Assembly: GCF_028532725.1 (NCBI RefSeq)
Contig: NZ_JAQKGU010000012.1
Location: 62,001-126,000, forward strand
DNA from: Desulfovibrio sp. Fe33
GTDB lineage: Bacteria > Desulfobacterota > Desulfovibrionia > Desulfovibrionales > Desulfovibrionaceae
DNA length: 64,000 nucleotides
Direction of reading: 5' to 3'
Below are positions 36,063 to 44,469 of the stretch, one piece after another (within the stretch, counting starts at the first letter, position 1; every line of letters begins with the position of its first letter). Under the pieces are notes generated by a model. That model was not told the origin of the DNA and searched no databases. It was given only the letters and a program-made list of their open reading frames with translations. The position numbers and the translations under genes are program-made.

Positions 36063-37466
36063 ATGGATAACAGTAGTGTCAGCTACCTTGAGAGTCGGAA
36101 GCTGGTAAAGCGCTGGAGCGGACCAATTCCCGCCCTGGTGAATACGATCATCATCTTCGCATTTTTCTACGCAACCTGGTGGATTTTCCAGGACCCGCGC
36201 GGCATCATGCGCATGTACACCCCCTACGTGGGCTACATGGTCTGCCGCTGGCTCCTCATCCTCTTCATCTGGGTCGCCTACATCTTCGATTTCTGGCCGT
36301 TCAAGCGCTCTTGGCTCAACAAGACACACCCATTGATAAAGGGCGGAATCCTGACATTGGTCAGCGTCGCGGCCATGGTCATCCTCATCAAGGGATTCTT
36401 CATTGAGATCCTCGGCAACTACGGCATCGCCTACTTCAACCCGGCGCGGCTCGAAGCCATGGGCATCACGGACTTCTACGCCATCGAATACGCGGCCGAG
36501 GCGATCATGATGTTCGCCGCCATCGCCTCCTGGCTCTCCCCGAGCTGGGTCGTCGCCTGCGAGAACGCGCCCTGGCAGAAGCTCGGACAGCCTGCGCGCG
36601 GCATCACCATCGCCGTGGTCACCTTCTTCATGAGCATGATCGTCTACTTCCTGACGATGCATTCCCACATGGCCATCCTCTTCTACCCCTGGCAGAAGTT
36701 CACGGCCATCTGCCCCCCGTACTGGGAGGAATTCGCCAACACGGTCTCCGGCAACTTCCACATCGCCTGGATCATGTGTTGCACCGTCGTGGTCTGGCTC
36801 TTTGAAACCATCTGGCAACGCTACCCATTCAACCTCATCAAGAACAACGCCCTGCGCCGCCTGGCCTCCTTCTTCGGCATCATCGGCATCGCCGTCGCGC
36901 TGTGCTTCTTCCTGTACTACGCCCAGGACCTGGTCTGGGGCGAAACCATCCGCGGAACCCGCCGCCTCATGGCTCCGGACTGGCGCTGGCTGCACGTGGG
37001 TGAAATGGCCATTTTCTGGCTCGTCCCGTCCCTGTACCTGACCTTCTACTGCAACAACTGGCCGACCAAGTTCAGCCGCCCCGTCAACGTCTGCATCCGC
37101 ACCCTGCTGACCGCCGCCATGGCCGCAGTGGTCTACATCATCTACTACAAGACCTCCCACCTGTTCCTGGGAACCCAGAAGGGCTTCTCCCATCCGCAGC
37201 AGTTCCCCATGATCCCGATGATCTGGCTGATCAACATCTTCCTCATCAACGTCTGGTTCATGGACGGCTGGCCGGGTTGGAAGGCTGTGCCCAAGACCGA
37301 AGCCGAACTCGAAGAAGTCAAGGAAGAGATCGTCGCCAGCGACGTGACCTGGACATCAAAGCTGGCCAAGGGTCTGGCTGTCGGATTGTGCATCGGTGTG
37401 CTGCTGTATGTCGCCATCATCAACATCCTCCCCTGGATTGGCGCCAACTTCACCATCATCAACTAG
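36063..37466 (+). CDS. Unrecognised polytopic membrane protein (about 11-12 helices)
   Basis: 467 aa, nearly all hydrophobic helices. Examples are ALVNTIIIFAFFYATWWIF, WLLILFIWVAYIFDFWPF, ILTLVSVAAMVILIKGFF, IMCCTVVVWLFETIW, and a C-terminal helix GLAVGLCIGVLLYVAIINIL. Trp and Tyr are frequent. There are clusters such as TMHSHMAILFYPWQKF and APDWRWLHVGEMAIFW with conserved-looking His/Glu that could bind a metal or substrate. It lies 21 bp upstream of a Tat-exported MBL hydrolase, with a GGAG upstream of its own ATG. I cannot place it in a known transporter family; it may be an integral partner or permease for the hydrolase product. Confidence 0.75.
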   Translation: MDNSSVSYLESRKLVKRWSGPIPALVNTIIIFAFFYATWWIFQDPRGIMRMYTPYVGYMVCRWLLILFIWVAYIFDFWPFKRSWLNKTHPLIKGGILTLVSVAAMVILIKGFFIEILGNYGIAYFNPARLEAMGITDFYAIEYAAEAIMMFAAIASWLSPSWVVACENAPWQKLGQPARGITIAVVTFFMSMIVYFLTMHSHMAILFYPWQKFTAICPPYWEEFANTVSGNFHIAWIMCCTVVVWLFETIWQRYPFNLIKNNALRRLASFFGIIGIAVALCFFLYYAQDLVWGETIRGTRRLMAPDWRWLHVGEMAIFWLVPSLYLTFYCNNWPTKFSRPVNVCIRTLLTAAMAAVVYIIYYKTSHLFLGTQKGFSHPQQFPMIPMIWLINIFLINVWFMDGWPGWKAVPKTEAELEEVKEEIVASDVTWTSKLAKGLAVGLCIGVLLYVAIINILPWIGANFTIIN

Positions 37467-37487
37467 GCGAGGAGCCGGGAAACCATC

Positions 37488-38657
37488 ATGAGCAATGACA
37501 ACAAGAACATAAGCAGACGTGATTTCGTCAAGGGCGCGGCCACCGGCCTGGTCGTCGGAGCATTCGCCAGCATGGGCATGTACTCCTACACCTCCTCGGC
37601 GTACAGCCGCCTTCCGAAGGTCGAAAGGAAGATGGAAGACTTCGGCGCATGTCGGTCCATCCGCGTGACCAACATCTCCGAAACGAGCTGGTTCAACAAC
37701 GCCCACCTCATCGGCGACATCCATGCCGCGGGCGGACTGCTGGTCAACCAGTACACCCTGAACTGGGCCCCCTTCGCCAACGGCAAGGGCTCCGCCAAGG
37801 GTTCCTACGAGGAGGGCATCGGTTCCATCAAGGAGCTCCTGCCCCACGACCTGAAGAAGGCCTGGGAACTCCAGAAGAAGCTGGCCCTGCACCCGGACAA
37901 CCCGGGCGGGTACTCCTGCCTCATCGAGGTCGAAGCCCTGGACGGCACCATCCACAAGTACCTGCTGGACACCGGCTGGTCCTATGAATGGATGGAGGAC
38001 AGCTTCAAGCGCGAGGGCATCGACAAGATGCTCGAAGAGCAGCAGATCGAAGCCCTGTTCATCTCCCATGAGCACTGGGACCACTTCTGGGGCCTGCCGG
38101 TCACGGTCAAGTACGACAACCGCATCCCCCTGTACGTGCACGACGGCTTCTACAAGGAAGGCCTCCAGTACATCAAGGACTCCGGCTACAAGGGCGACCT
38201 GACCATCGTGGACAAGCCCATTACCCAGATCATCCCGGGCATGGCGCTGCTCAAGTTCGACGTGCCCATCATCAACCGCGTATTCGGCGAGACCTCCCTG
38301 GCCTTCAACATCCAGGGCAAGGGCCTGGTGCTCATCTCCGGCTGCTGCCACCAGGGCATCCTCAAGTTCGCCGACTTCGCCCAGGCCAACCTGAAGTACG
38401 ACAACGACAGGTTCTACGGCATCTACGGCGGCCTGCACATCTCGCCGTTCGAGGACTGGGACCCCAAGTACGACGACCTGGTCATCTCCCTGGGCCAGTG
38501 GAACTTCGAGCGCATCGGCTGCAACCACTGCACCGGCCACTTGACGGCCAAGAAGTTCATCGAGGCAGGATACCCTGTGGTGCGCGGCTCCGCCCGCTTC
38601 CGCTCCGCCTCCAAGGACTACCTTGGCAATGGAGACAAGATAAGTTTCGGTTGTTAA
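37488..38657 (+). CDS. Tat-exported MBL-fold metallo-hydrolase (dihydropterin-RFAP synthase-like)
   Basis: 389 aa with a Tat signal: SRRDFVKGAATGLVVGAFAS. The metallo-beta-lactamase motif is FISHEHWDHFWGLP, and the C-terminal part has GIYGGLHISPF and CNHCTGHLTAKKF, features of the MJ0296/7,8-dihydropterin-6-methyl-RFAP-synthase branch. The extra cysteines in SGCCHQGIL and IGCNHCTG are notable. It would act in the periplasm, folded before export, typically with bound zinc or iron. Its neighbours (membrane protein, CobW GTPase, ExbB/ExbD/TonB) suggest metal or metal-complex processing; that is inference. Confidence 0.87.
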   Translation: MSNDNKNISRRDFVKGAATGLVVGAFASMGMYSYTSSAYSRLPKVERKMEDFGACRSIRVTNISETSWFNNAHLIGDIHAAGGLLVNQYTLNWAPFANGKGSAKGSYEEGIGSIKELLPHDLKKAWELQKKLALHPDNPGGYSCLIEVEALDGTIHKYLLDTGWSYEWMEDSFKREGIDKMLEEQQIEALFISHEHWDHFWGLPVTVKYDNRIPLYVHDGFYKEGLQYIKDSGYKGDLTIVDKPITQIIPGMALLKFDVPIINRVFGETSLAFNIQGKGLVLISGCCHQGILKFADFAQANLKYDNDRFYGIYGGLHISPFEDWDPKYDDLVISLGQWNFERIGCNHCTGHLTAKKFIEAGYPVVRGSARFRSASKDYLGNGDKISFGC

Positions 38658-38718
38658 CTCCTCACCACACCCCACCCTACCCGGTCCGGTCCGCCCTTCC
38701 TGGCGGGCCAACCAACCC

Positions 38719-38750
38719 GGTCCGGCCCGCCTTTTTCGGCGGGCCGGACC
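38719..38750 (+). other. Very stable hairpin between the MBL and CobW genes
   Basis: GGTCCGGCCCGCC (38719-38731) pairs perfectly with GGCGGGCCGGACC (38738-38750) over a TTTTTC loop. A partial earlier copy (CCGGTCCGCCC...GGCGGGCC) precedes it. No T tail follows, so it may tune expression of downstream genes. Confidence 0.6.
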
Positions 38751-38769
38751 ACCCATAAGGAAGACAACT

Positions 38770-40584
38770 ATGCAACTTACAGCCGTATTGCCGACGCAAC
38801 GCGCCGCCAGCCGACAGGTCGACCTTCCCGAAATGCTGACCAACTGCCTGTTGGCGGCCAACCATTACAGGGAATTCAAACGGCTGGTGGGCTGGAAGGG
38901 CATGGCCGTGTGCCCCCGGGCTCCCAGGGCCTGGACGCTCAAGATCCGCGCCCGGGATGGCGTGTTCGGCCTGGCCGCCGAGGGCGGCCGGAGCGATGCG
39001 CAGGGCCAGCACGCATCGATCGGCCTGTACTATTTCCCTGCGCCGGAAGAGCCCCTGCTCGAAACAATGTCCCTGGCCGCGGGTATCGCTTCGGCCCAAC
39101 CCGACTACCTGGAAACGGTGCGGCGCTTCTCGGCCATGGGCGAATGGGCGCCCCCCTTCCGCATGGGCACCCTGGAAGTATCCCTGGCCCCGGAAGAGGA
39201 CGGGCTGTTGCTCCAGTGCCACGCGCTGGACAGGAAATTGAGCATAGCAAGAGACGGCGTTGCGACCCCGGAAGGAAAGTGGGTCATCTGGCCCGGCGAA
39301 GCTGAAGAAAATTTCCCCGCCCACGAAATAGCCCAGGACTTTTTCCTGGTGCTGGCGGCCTCCGTGACCAGAAGCCTGGAAGAGCCCCCGTGCAGGGCGG
39401 GCCGAAGCCGGACGCCCGGGCACGGCCTGTTCTACGACTGCGAGGGCAACCGGTCGCCGCTGGACGACGGCATCAGCCTGGTGAGCGACCTGCTGTGCTG
39501 GGGCCAATGCGAAACCCTGGCCTCGCTCTCCCTGGCCCAATGCGACATCACTGCGGGCATTGAGACCAGGGCCGGCCTGCCCGCCCCCCTGGACGACGCC
39601 CTGTTCTGGAAGACCCACGACCTGCGCGGGCTCTCCCTCGACGAGACGTACGCCCCGGCCTTCGACCGCCGCCCCGGGCTGATCGTGCTCAGCGGTTTTC
39701 TCGGCGCGGGCAAAACGACCTTTCTCAACCAATTGCTGGAATATTACACGGCCCGCGACGAACTCGTCGCCATCATCCAGAATGAGATCGGCCAGACCGG
39801 CGTGGACGGCAAGCTGCTGGAAGGCGACGAATCCATTGTCGAGCTGGACGAGGGATGCGTCTGCTGCACCCTGGTCGGCAACCTGTCGAAAGGCATCGAG
39901 CAGCTCAAGGCCAAGTTCAACCCCAAGGTGATCGTCCTGGAATCCACGGGACTCGCGAATCCGTTCAACATCCTGAATGAATTGGAAGCACTGCGCCCGC
40001 TGGTGCGCCTGGATTCGATCACCACTCTGGTGGACGCCGAAAACGCGCCGGGCCTGCTCGCGAATCACGAAATCGCACGGAACCAGGTGGCGGCCGCGGA
40101 CACGATTCTGCTGAACAAATGCGACCTGGTGGACGAAGCTCAGCGCGAACGGCTCCGCGCCACGCTGCGCGAACTGAACAGCCGCGCCGTGTTGGTGGAA
40201 ACGGAGCACGGCGCGATCAACCCCGGATACCTGTACGACGCGGACCCGTTCGAACAGCGGGCCGGGCTGCTCCCCTGTATGCCGTGCGGGACGCGCCATA
40301 CCCATGCCGACGAAGACTTCACCACGCAGCGCCTCGCATTCCCGTCCGCCCTCGACAGGGAGCGCCTCCTGGAGGCCCTCGACCGGCTGCCGGACACCGT
40401 CTTCCGGCTCAAGGGAATCGTCCATCTGTCCGACGAGCCGCAACCCGTCGTGGTCCAATACGTATGCGGCCGCCACGAGCTGTCTCCCCTGGGCGATGCC
40501 TTCGATCAGGACGGCTTCCTGGTGGCTATCGGCAGGAACATGGACCTCGCCGCTCTCGACGGAATGCAGGGAGCGGACGCATGA
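38770..40584 (+). CDS. CobW/G3E-family GTPase metallochaperone with a long novel N-terminal region
   Basis: 604 aa. Residues from ~300 onward are a G3E GTPase: Walker A VLSGFLGAGKTTFLNQLL (~306), EIGQTGVDGKLL, the metal-site ELDEGCVCCTLVG, LESTGLANPF, and NKCDLVD for guanine. A CobW C-terminal domain follows (FRLKGIVHLSDEPQPVVVQYVCGRHEL). The first ~300 residues (to DRRPGLIV) have no recognised domain and contain several cysteines and Trp-rich segments. CobW proteins are usually ~320-400 aa. It overlaps exbB by 4 bp. Confidence 0.88.
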   Translation: MQLTAVLPTQRAASRQVDLPEMLTNCLLAANHYREFKRLVGWKGMAVCPRAPRAWTLKIRARDGVFGLAAEGGRSDAQGQHASIGLYYFPAPEEPLLETMSLAAGIASAQPDYLETVRRFSAMGEWAPPFRMGTLEVSLAPEEDGLLLQCHALDRKLSIARDGVATPEGKWVIWPGEAEENFPAHEIAQDFFLVLAASVTRSLEEPPCRAGRSRTPGHGLFYDCEGNRSPLDDGISLVSDLLCWGQCETLASLSLAQCDITAGIETRAGLPAPLDDALFWKTHDLRGLSLDETYAPAFDRRPGLIVLSGFLGAGKTTFLNQLLEYYTARDELVAIIQNEIGQTGVDGKLLEGDESIVELDEGCVCCTLVGNLSKGIEQLKAKFNPKVIVLESTGLANPFNILNELEALRPLVRLDSITTLVDAENAPGLLANHEIARNQVAAADTILLNKCDLVDEAQRERLRATLRELNSRAVLVETEHGAINPGYLYDADPFEQRAGLLPCMPCGTRHTHADEDFTTQRLAFPSALDRERLLEALDRLPDTVFRLKGIVHLSDEPQPVVVQYVCGRHELSPLGDAFDQDGFLVAIGRNMDLAALDGMQGADA

Positions 40585-41186
40585 GCATACTGCAACTGGG
40601 CGGATTCATGATGTGGCCGCTGCTGGCCCTGTCCGTGGCGGCGTTGGCCGTGATCCTCGAACGATTCGTGGTCTTCACCACCCGCCGCTTTCCCTCGGCC
40701 GATGCGCTGGAGGAGTTGCGGACAACCTTCCGCGCCCAGGGCGGCGACGCGGCCCTCAAGACCATCGAGGACACGGCCCCGGCCTTTCTCGATTTCTTCA
40801 AGGCCTGCTTCGCCCCGGGCAACGGCGCGGATCATGAGCAGAACGTGCAGTCGGCCGGGGACGACGTTCTTTTCCGGTTCAACCAACGGCTGGACTTCCT
40901 GGCGACCGCCGCGGCCACGGCTCCGCTCATGGGACTGCTGGGCACGGTCATCGGCATGATAAACGCCTTTTCCCGTCTTTCGTCGTCCGGCGACGTCGAC
41001 ATCACCATGCTTGCGGGCGGCATATGGCAAGCCCTGCTGACCACGGCCGCCGGATTGTGCATCGCCATCCCGGCCATGCTGGCGCACCGCTGGTTCCTTC
41101 GGCAATACGACAAGATCGCCTATGCGATGCAGCGGGCGGCGAGAGTGTTGCCCGACCAGCCGGAAACGGGGGAACGAGATCAATGA
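40581..41186 (+). CDS. exbB: MotA/TolQ/ExbB-type proton channel subunit
   Basis: 201 aa from ATG 40581 (ATGA overlap with cobW). The first helix is FMMWPLLALSVAALAVILERFVVF. The conserved channel region comes late: LDFLATAAATAPLMGLLGTVIGMINAFSRL, then ITMLAGGIWQALLTTAAGLCIAIPAMLAHRWF. With the ExbD- and TonB-like products it would form a proton-driven complex energising an outer-membrane receptor; none is in the window. Confidence 0.9.
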   Translation: MSILQLGGFMMWPLLALSVAALAVILERFVVFTTRRFPSADALEELRTTFRAQGGDAALKTIEDTAPAFLDFFKACFAPGNGADHEQNVQSAGDDVLFRFNQRLDFLATAAATAPLMGLLGTVIGMINAFSRLSSSGDVDITMLAGGIWQALLTTAAGLCIAIPAMLAHRWFLRQYDKIAYAMQRAARVLPDQPETGERDQ

Positions 41187-41620
41187 TCCGGTTCACGCGG
41201 CGCGCTTCCAGATCGGCTTCTCCGGACATCACCCCACTTCTGGATGTCGTGTTCATCCTGCTCATATTCTTCGTGATCTCGGCCGTCTTCACGGCCAAAG
41301 GCGTGGAAATAGAGCTGCCCGCCGCCGAAACCGCCAAGGCCGTCACCGGCAAGTCCATGGAAATCGAGCTGAAGGAAAACGGCGACATCCTCTGCGACAC
41401 TGCGCCGGTCACGATGCTCGACCTGGACCACCTGCTGCGCAACACCTTTGACCGGCCCCTGTCCCTGCAACCGGACCACATCCTGCTGAAATCCGCGCCC
41501 GGCGCGCGCGTCGAACGGTTCGTGAAGATCGTGGACCTGGTGCGCAAGACCGGATTCAACAACCTGGTGATCGCCACCCGGACACGAAACGGGGACGACA
41601 CCGACGGAACCGAGCGATGA
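41183..41620 (+). CDS. exbD: ExbD/TolR-type biopolymer transport subunit
   Basis: 145 aa from ATG 41183, overlapping exbB by 4 bp. Its single N-terminal helix is PDITPLLDVVFILLIFFVISAVF, where the essential Asp of the family is the D in LLDVVF. A periplasmic domain follows (VEIELPAAETAKAV...LLKSAPGARVERFVKIVDLVRKTGFNNLVIAT). The next gene overlaps by 4 bp. Confidence 0.92.
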   Translation: MIRFTRRASRSASPDITPLLDVVFILLIFFVISAVFTAKGVEIELPAAETAKAVTGKSMEIELKENGDILCDTAPVTMLDLDHLLRNTFDRPLSLQPDHILLKSAPGARVERFVKIVDLVRKTGFNNLVIATRTRNGDDTDGTER

Positions 41621-42141
41621 ACGCCCGGCAACTGTTCTGGACCTGCCTGGCCATCTCGCTGAGCCTGCATTGGTTCATGCTCCAATTCCACTGGAGCCGT
41701 CCCCAGGCCGACGCGGGCGATTCCATCGTCATCCCCGCCAACTTCGACCTTTCCGTGGCCTCGCCAAGCAACGGATTGGCCCTGGAACAGGGAACGGTTC
41801 CCCAGGAGGGGGACACGCAGCATGAAAAAGCGGCCGAAAGACTTCGCAAACAGGCGCTGAAACGTTTCCTGGCGCAGGTCCGCAGCGCCGTGGAGCGACG
41901 CAGGCTCCTCCCGGGCCGCGACGTCTCCCACCTGATCGGCAATGTCCGCTACAGATTCCGCATTCAGCCGGACGATACGTTCGCGGACATCGCCATGGAA
42001 CACTCCTCCGGCACCCCGGAACTCGACGACGCAGCCCGCCGCGCCATCGAAGCGGCCAGCGGGACGGTCAAACGCCCCGCCATCCTCAAAGGCCCCTCCT
42101 GGACCATCGTCATCACGGTCAAATACCAGTACGCCCTCTAG
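41617..42141 (+). CDS. TonB-like energy transducer
   Basis: 174 aa; ATG overlaps the exbD stop by 4 bp. An N-terminal helix (LFWTCLAISLSLHWFMLQFHW, with the SLSLH motif typical of TonB anchors) is followed by a short periplasmic linker and a C-terminal TonB fold. The latter reads NVRYRFRIQPDDTFADIAMEHSSGTPELDDAARRAIEAASG ... WTIVITVKYQYAL. The Pro/Lys-rich linker of classical TonB is missing. It ends the run that starts with gntR. Confidence 0.83.
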   Translation: MNARQLFWTCLAISLSLHWFMLQFHWSRPQADAGDSIVIPANFDLSVASPSNGLALEQGTVPQEGDTQHEKAAERLRKQALKRFLAQVRSAVERRRLLPGRDVSHLIGNVRYRFRIQPDDTFADIAMEHSSGTPELDDAARRAIEAASGTVKRPAILKGPSWTIVITVKYQYAL

Positions 42142-42364
42142 CCCCGTTCTTTTTCGGACAACGGGGAAACCGCCCGCCGACGTTCCGCGGCCGGGGGTAC
42201 TTGCCGCCACCGGCGCTGCCCTCGGCATGTCAGAAACGCAGGCGCACCTCATCCAGCCGCCGCTTCCCTCTGTCGTATCACGACAATTTTCAGTCCTCTT
42301 GCCTCAATAAAAGATCGGGAGTATGTGGTAACCAACATTTTCAACTCCACATTCGGAGCTCCTG

Positions 42365-44461
42365 ATGGATACGGCGGTTGAGACTACATCACACGAAGAG
42401 GTCATCAAATCCCAGCGGATGCGGATCGCGGAGCTGGAATCCGAGTTGGACAAGTACAAAGGCGTCCTCGACGCCATGTCCGACGGCGTGCTGATCCTGC
42501 AAGACACCTTTTTCGACTGCAACAACAGCGCGTGCCGCATCTGGAAGGCGGAAAAAGGGCAGATCCTGGGGCATTCCCCCGCGGAATTCGCCCCTCCGAC
42601 CCAGCCCAACGGGCAGTCCTCCCGGATCATGGCCTACGAAAAGATCAAGGCCGCGTCCCAGGGCACGCCGCAACGTTTTTTCTGGAAGGACAGACGCGGC
42701 GACGGCACCCTCATCGATACCGAAGTATTCCTGAAGGCGGTGTCCATCAACGACGAGCAATACGTGGTGGCCACCATACGTGACATCACCGACGACCTGC
42801 TCCGCGAACAGCAGAGCGAACTGCTCTTCGACCGCATGGAGAAGATCATTGAAGCCCGGACCGAAGAACTGAAATCCTCCAAAAACGCCCTTCAGGACGA
42901 ACGCTCCTACCGCACGAAAGTCGAAGAGGACCTCGAACGGGCGGATATCGAACTGAACCAGGTTTTCGAGACATCCACCGAAGGGCTGATCGTAACGGAC
43001 AACAAGAAGAACATCCTCAAGATCAACCGCGCGTTCTCGGAACTCTCCGGGCATGAATCCGAGGACATCAAGAACAAGAAGTGCTTCGACGTGTTCCCGT
43101 GCGAGGAATGCAATCCCCCGGGCTGCGTGGCCGTTTCCAAGATGATGGGAAGCGACAGCGCCGACTACGAGACGAACTGCCTCGACGCCTCGGGCCAACG
43201 AGTGGCCTGCTCCCTCACCGCGACAAAGCTCAAGGACTCCGGGGGCACCCCCATAGGCATGGTCATCGGTTACCGCAACATCACCGATTATCGGCAATGG
43301 GTGGAAGCCCTCCGGTATTCCGAAGCCCTGCACCGCATAACCCTGACCAGCATCTCCGACGCGGTGTTCATCACCGACGACAACGGGCACTTCGTCTACA
43401 TCAGCCCCAGCGTGGAAACCGTGTTCGGGTACACCGAGATGGAGGTGCAGTGGTTCGACAAGATATCCGCCCTGCTCGGCGACGAGTTCTTCGACCACGA
43501 CGCCCTGGACGCCCAGGGGGAAATCCGCAACATCGAGCTTTCGGTGCGGGACAAACGGGGCCGCCAGCACGAGCTGATGGTCAACGTCAAGAAGGTGAAC
43601 ATCCAGCACGGCACCATGCTCATCACCTGTAGGGACATCACGGAAAAGCGCATGGCGGAGCAGGAGGCCCAACTCAAGCATGAACAGCTTGTGCAGGCGG
43701 GCAAGATGGTCAGCCTGGGCATCCTCGTTTCGGGCGTGGCCCACGAGGTCAACAATCCCAACAACTACATCATGCTCAACAGCCAACTGCTCTCGCGCAT
43801 GTGGAACGACGTGTCGCCCATCCTGAAACGGTATTACGATGAAAACGGCGACTTCAACCTTGCGGGGCTGAAATACAGCCACGCCCGCGACCGGACGCCG
43901 CAGCTGTTCAGGAACATCCTCGACGGGTCCGAACGGATCAAGCACATCGTCAAGGACCTCAAGGATTACGCCCGCAGCGACTCCGCGGACATGGACCAGC
44001 CCGTCTATCTGAACTCCGTCCTCAAGCATTCGCTGAACCTGCTGACCAACCAAATCAAGAAATCAACCAACCATTTCGAAGTCCATTACGATCACGGCCG
44101 CCCCGTGATTCGCGGCAACTTCCAGAGGATAGAACAGGTCATCATCAACCTCGTGCAGAACTCCTGCGAGGCCCTGCCCGACAAGCGCCGCCGCATCACC
44201 CTGACGACCCGGACCAACAGGCAGGCGGGCACCGCCGAATTCATTGTGGAGGATGAAGGCGTCGGTATTTCCGAGGCCGACCTTCCCCATCTGACCGACC
44301 CGTTTTTCACCACCAAACGCGACATCGGCGGCACGGGACTCGGCTTGTCCGTTTCCCACAAGATCGTCCGGGAACATAACGGCTCATTGGATTTCCAATC
44401 CCAACCCGGCAAAGGCACCCGCGCCACCCTCACCCTTCCCGCAATGGATCCTTCCAACTGA
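42365..44461 (+). CDS. Multi-PAS sensor histidine kinase
   Basis: 698 aa, soluble, with three PAS units. They are residues ~30-145 (VLDAMSDGVLILQDTFFDCNNSACRIWKAEKG), ~195-310 (VFETSTEGLIVTDNKKNILKINRAFSELSG) and ~325-430 (ISDAVFITDDNGHFVYISPSVETVFGYTEME). The second PAS contains a cysteine-rich insert, CFDVFPCEECNPPGC, that could bind a metal or be redox-active. The phosphoacceptor box is SGVAHEVNNPNNYI, and the HATPase region has VIINLVQNSCEAL, DEGVGI, PFFTTK and GTGLGLSVSHKI. It lies 8 bp before the sigma-54 response regulator. Confidence 0.93.
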   Translation: MDTAVETTSHEEVIKSQRMRIAELESELDKYKGVLDAMSDGVLILQDTFFDCNNSACRIWKAEKGQILGHSPAEFAPPTQPNGQSSRIMAYEKIKAASQGTPQRFFWKDRRGDGTLIDTEVFLKAVSINDEQYVVATIRDITDDLLREQQSELLFDRMEKIIEARTEELKSSKNALQDERSYRTKVEEDLERADIELNQVFETSTEGLIVTDNKKNILKINRAFSELSGHESEDIKNKKCFDVFPCEECNPPGCVAVSKMMGSDSADYETNCLDASGQRVACSLTATKLKDSGGTPIGMVIGYRNITDYRQWVEALRYSEALHRITLTSISDAVFITDDNGHFVYISPSVETVFGYTEMEVQWFDKISALLGDEFFDHDALDAQGEIRNIELSVRDKRGRQHELMVNVKKVNIQHGTMLITCRDITEKRMAEQEAQLKHEQLVQAGKMVSLGILVSGVAHEVNNPNNYIMLNSQLLSRMWNDVSPILKRYYDENGDFNLAGLKYSHARDRTPQLFRNILDGSERIKHIVKDLKDYARSDSADMDQPVYLNSVLKHSLNLLTNQIKKSTNHFEVHYDHGRPVIRGNFQRIEQVIINLVQNSCEALPDKRRRITLTTRTNRQAGTAEFIVEDEGVGISEADLPHLTDPFFTTKRDIGGTGLGLSVSHKIVREHNGSLDFQSQPGKGTRATLTLPAMDPSN

Positions 44462-44469
44462 GAATCGTC

